The position numbers and the translations under genes were made by a program. From a virus, in IMG/VR virus record IMGVR_UViG_3300035156_000042, positions 1 through 21,513 of that record: a DNA stretch of 21,513 nt. One strand, written 5' to 3'. Positions 21,208-21,513 of this stretch are shown here, piece after piece; position 1 is the first letter of the stretch, and each line of letters starts with the position of its first letter. The notes under the pieces are model-generated. The model worked only from the letters and a program-made list of their open reading frames with translations, made no database searches and was not told where the DNA came from.

Positions 21208-21513
21208 TGTTCAGCCAAACCTTACGCGATAATCTGGCCGGAATACGGGCAAGTATTCCGCCGGTGAAACTCGACTCCCTGAACATGCTCAGGAAGAATC
21301 TCATCTTCATGGCGCAGGTCATGAAGGCGAGTGAGAACCTGCTCTGGGAAGGGCACCTTGCCTGCGACTATGCCTCGCAGTTCACTCACGATCTGGGCGA
21401 GTATTATTACAAGCACCACGACGAGGAACGGCAGCACTTCGAATGGCTGATGGATGACCTGGAACTGAAGGATTCCATCGACCATCGTGACTGGCTCGCG
21501 GCTCAGATCTGCG
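21207..21513 (+). CDS. partial gene, ferritin-like or heme-oxygenase-like diiron candidate
   Basis: The gene starts on the upstream stop (TGATG) and runs off the window after 102 codons. The fragment is helical. Residues 43-83 carry ENLLWEGHLACDY and GEYYYKH, then HDEERQHFEWLMDDL (71-85): Glu73, Glu74 and His77 form an ExxH like the metal motif of ferritin-like and heme-oxygenase-like diiron proteins. The LxxYYxxHxxEExxHxxWLxxDL pattern recalls the iron-containing redox (PqqC/TenA-related) group. The last ligands would lie beyond the window, so this is a hypothesis. Confidence 0.7.
   Translation, partial: MFSQTLRDNLAGIRASIPPVKLDSLNMLRKNLIFMAQVMKASENLLWEGHLACDYASQFTHDLGEYYYKHHDEERQHFEWLMDDLELKDSIDHRDWLAAQIC

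Noticed and set aside
1-21513. CRISPR array, tRNA, insertion sequence or integrase
   Set aside because: No regularly spaced repeats of array length, cloverleaf or transposase/integrase motifs were seen on either strand.

Overview
The window looks like about 21.5 kb of a GC-rich tailed double-stranded DNA phage (Caudoviricetes) with a podovirus-like gene order, most likely infecting a proteobacterium. The evidence is a complete run of rightward packaging and virion genes: small terminase, large terminase, portal, FmdB-like zinc ribbon, scaffold, capsid, adaptor, nozzle-like protein, GNAT enzyme and a putative ejection protein. They face a leftward block of small early-type phage genes. I see no integrase, repressor of a known temperate class, tRNA, insertion sequence or CRISPR array. 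Both ends of the window are cut, so DNA polymerase, lysis and tail fibre genes may lie outside.

Leftward block (about 25-8151). From right to left it holds a small winged-helix-like protein, a parS-like site, a 223-residue protein and its terminator, a 650-base gene-free control region, and a translationally coupled cluster of small genes including a DnaJ-type zinc-finger protein. It continues with a strong sigma70-type promoter driving a 214-residue paralogue of the 223-residue protein (also followed by a terminator), then a small helical protein, a conserved phage protein and a switch-like leader. The last part holds a CxC/CxxC metal-binding protein, a ribbon-helix-helix-like protein, a DUF1937 protein, a Dda/RecD-like SF1 helicase and two small proteins.

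Control region (8152-8726). This divergent intergenic region separates the leftward and rightward transcription units. It contains a good rightward promoter, two pairs of CGGTCG-centred dyads, a cluster of TTGTC words and a G-rich stretch.

Rightward block (8727 to the end). The genes are nearly back to back, with frequent ATGA or TGATG stop/start overlaps. A UUCG-capped intrinsic terminator after the putative decoration protein (16468-16497) splits the capsid module from the connector/tail module. The last, truncated gene has an EExxH helix like those of diiron, heme-oxygenase-like proteins.

The least expected signals are a near-perfect bacterial parS site (7901-7916) with a degenerate second copy 19 bp away, and a family of CGGTCG-centred dyads placed in pairs 23-26 bp apart, mostly in non-coding DNA. 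Others are two mutually exclusive hairpins in an early leader, a short D-x-LL-(A/S)-E motif shared by four otherwise different early proteins, and the early-gene paralogue pair. All calls come from reading the sequence and from memory of protein families; no database search was run.
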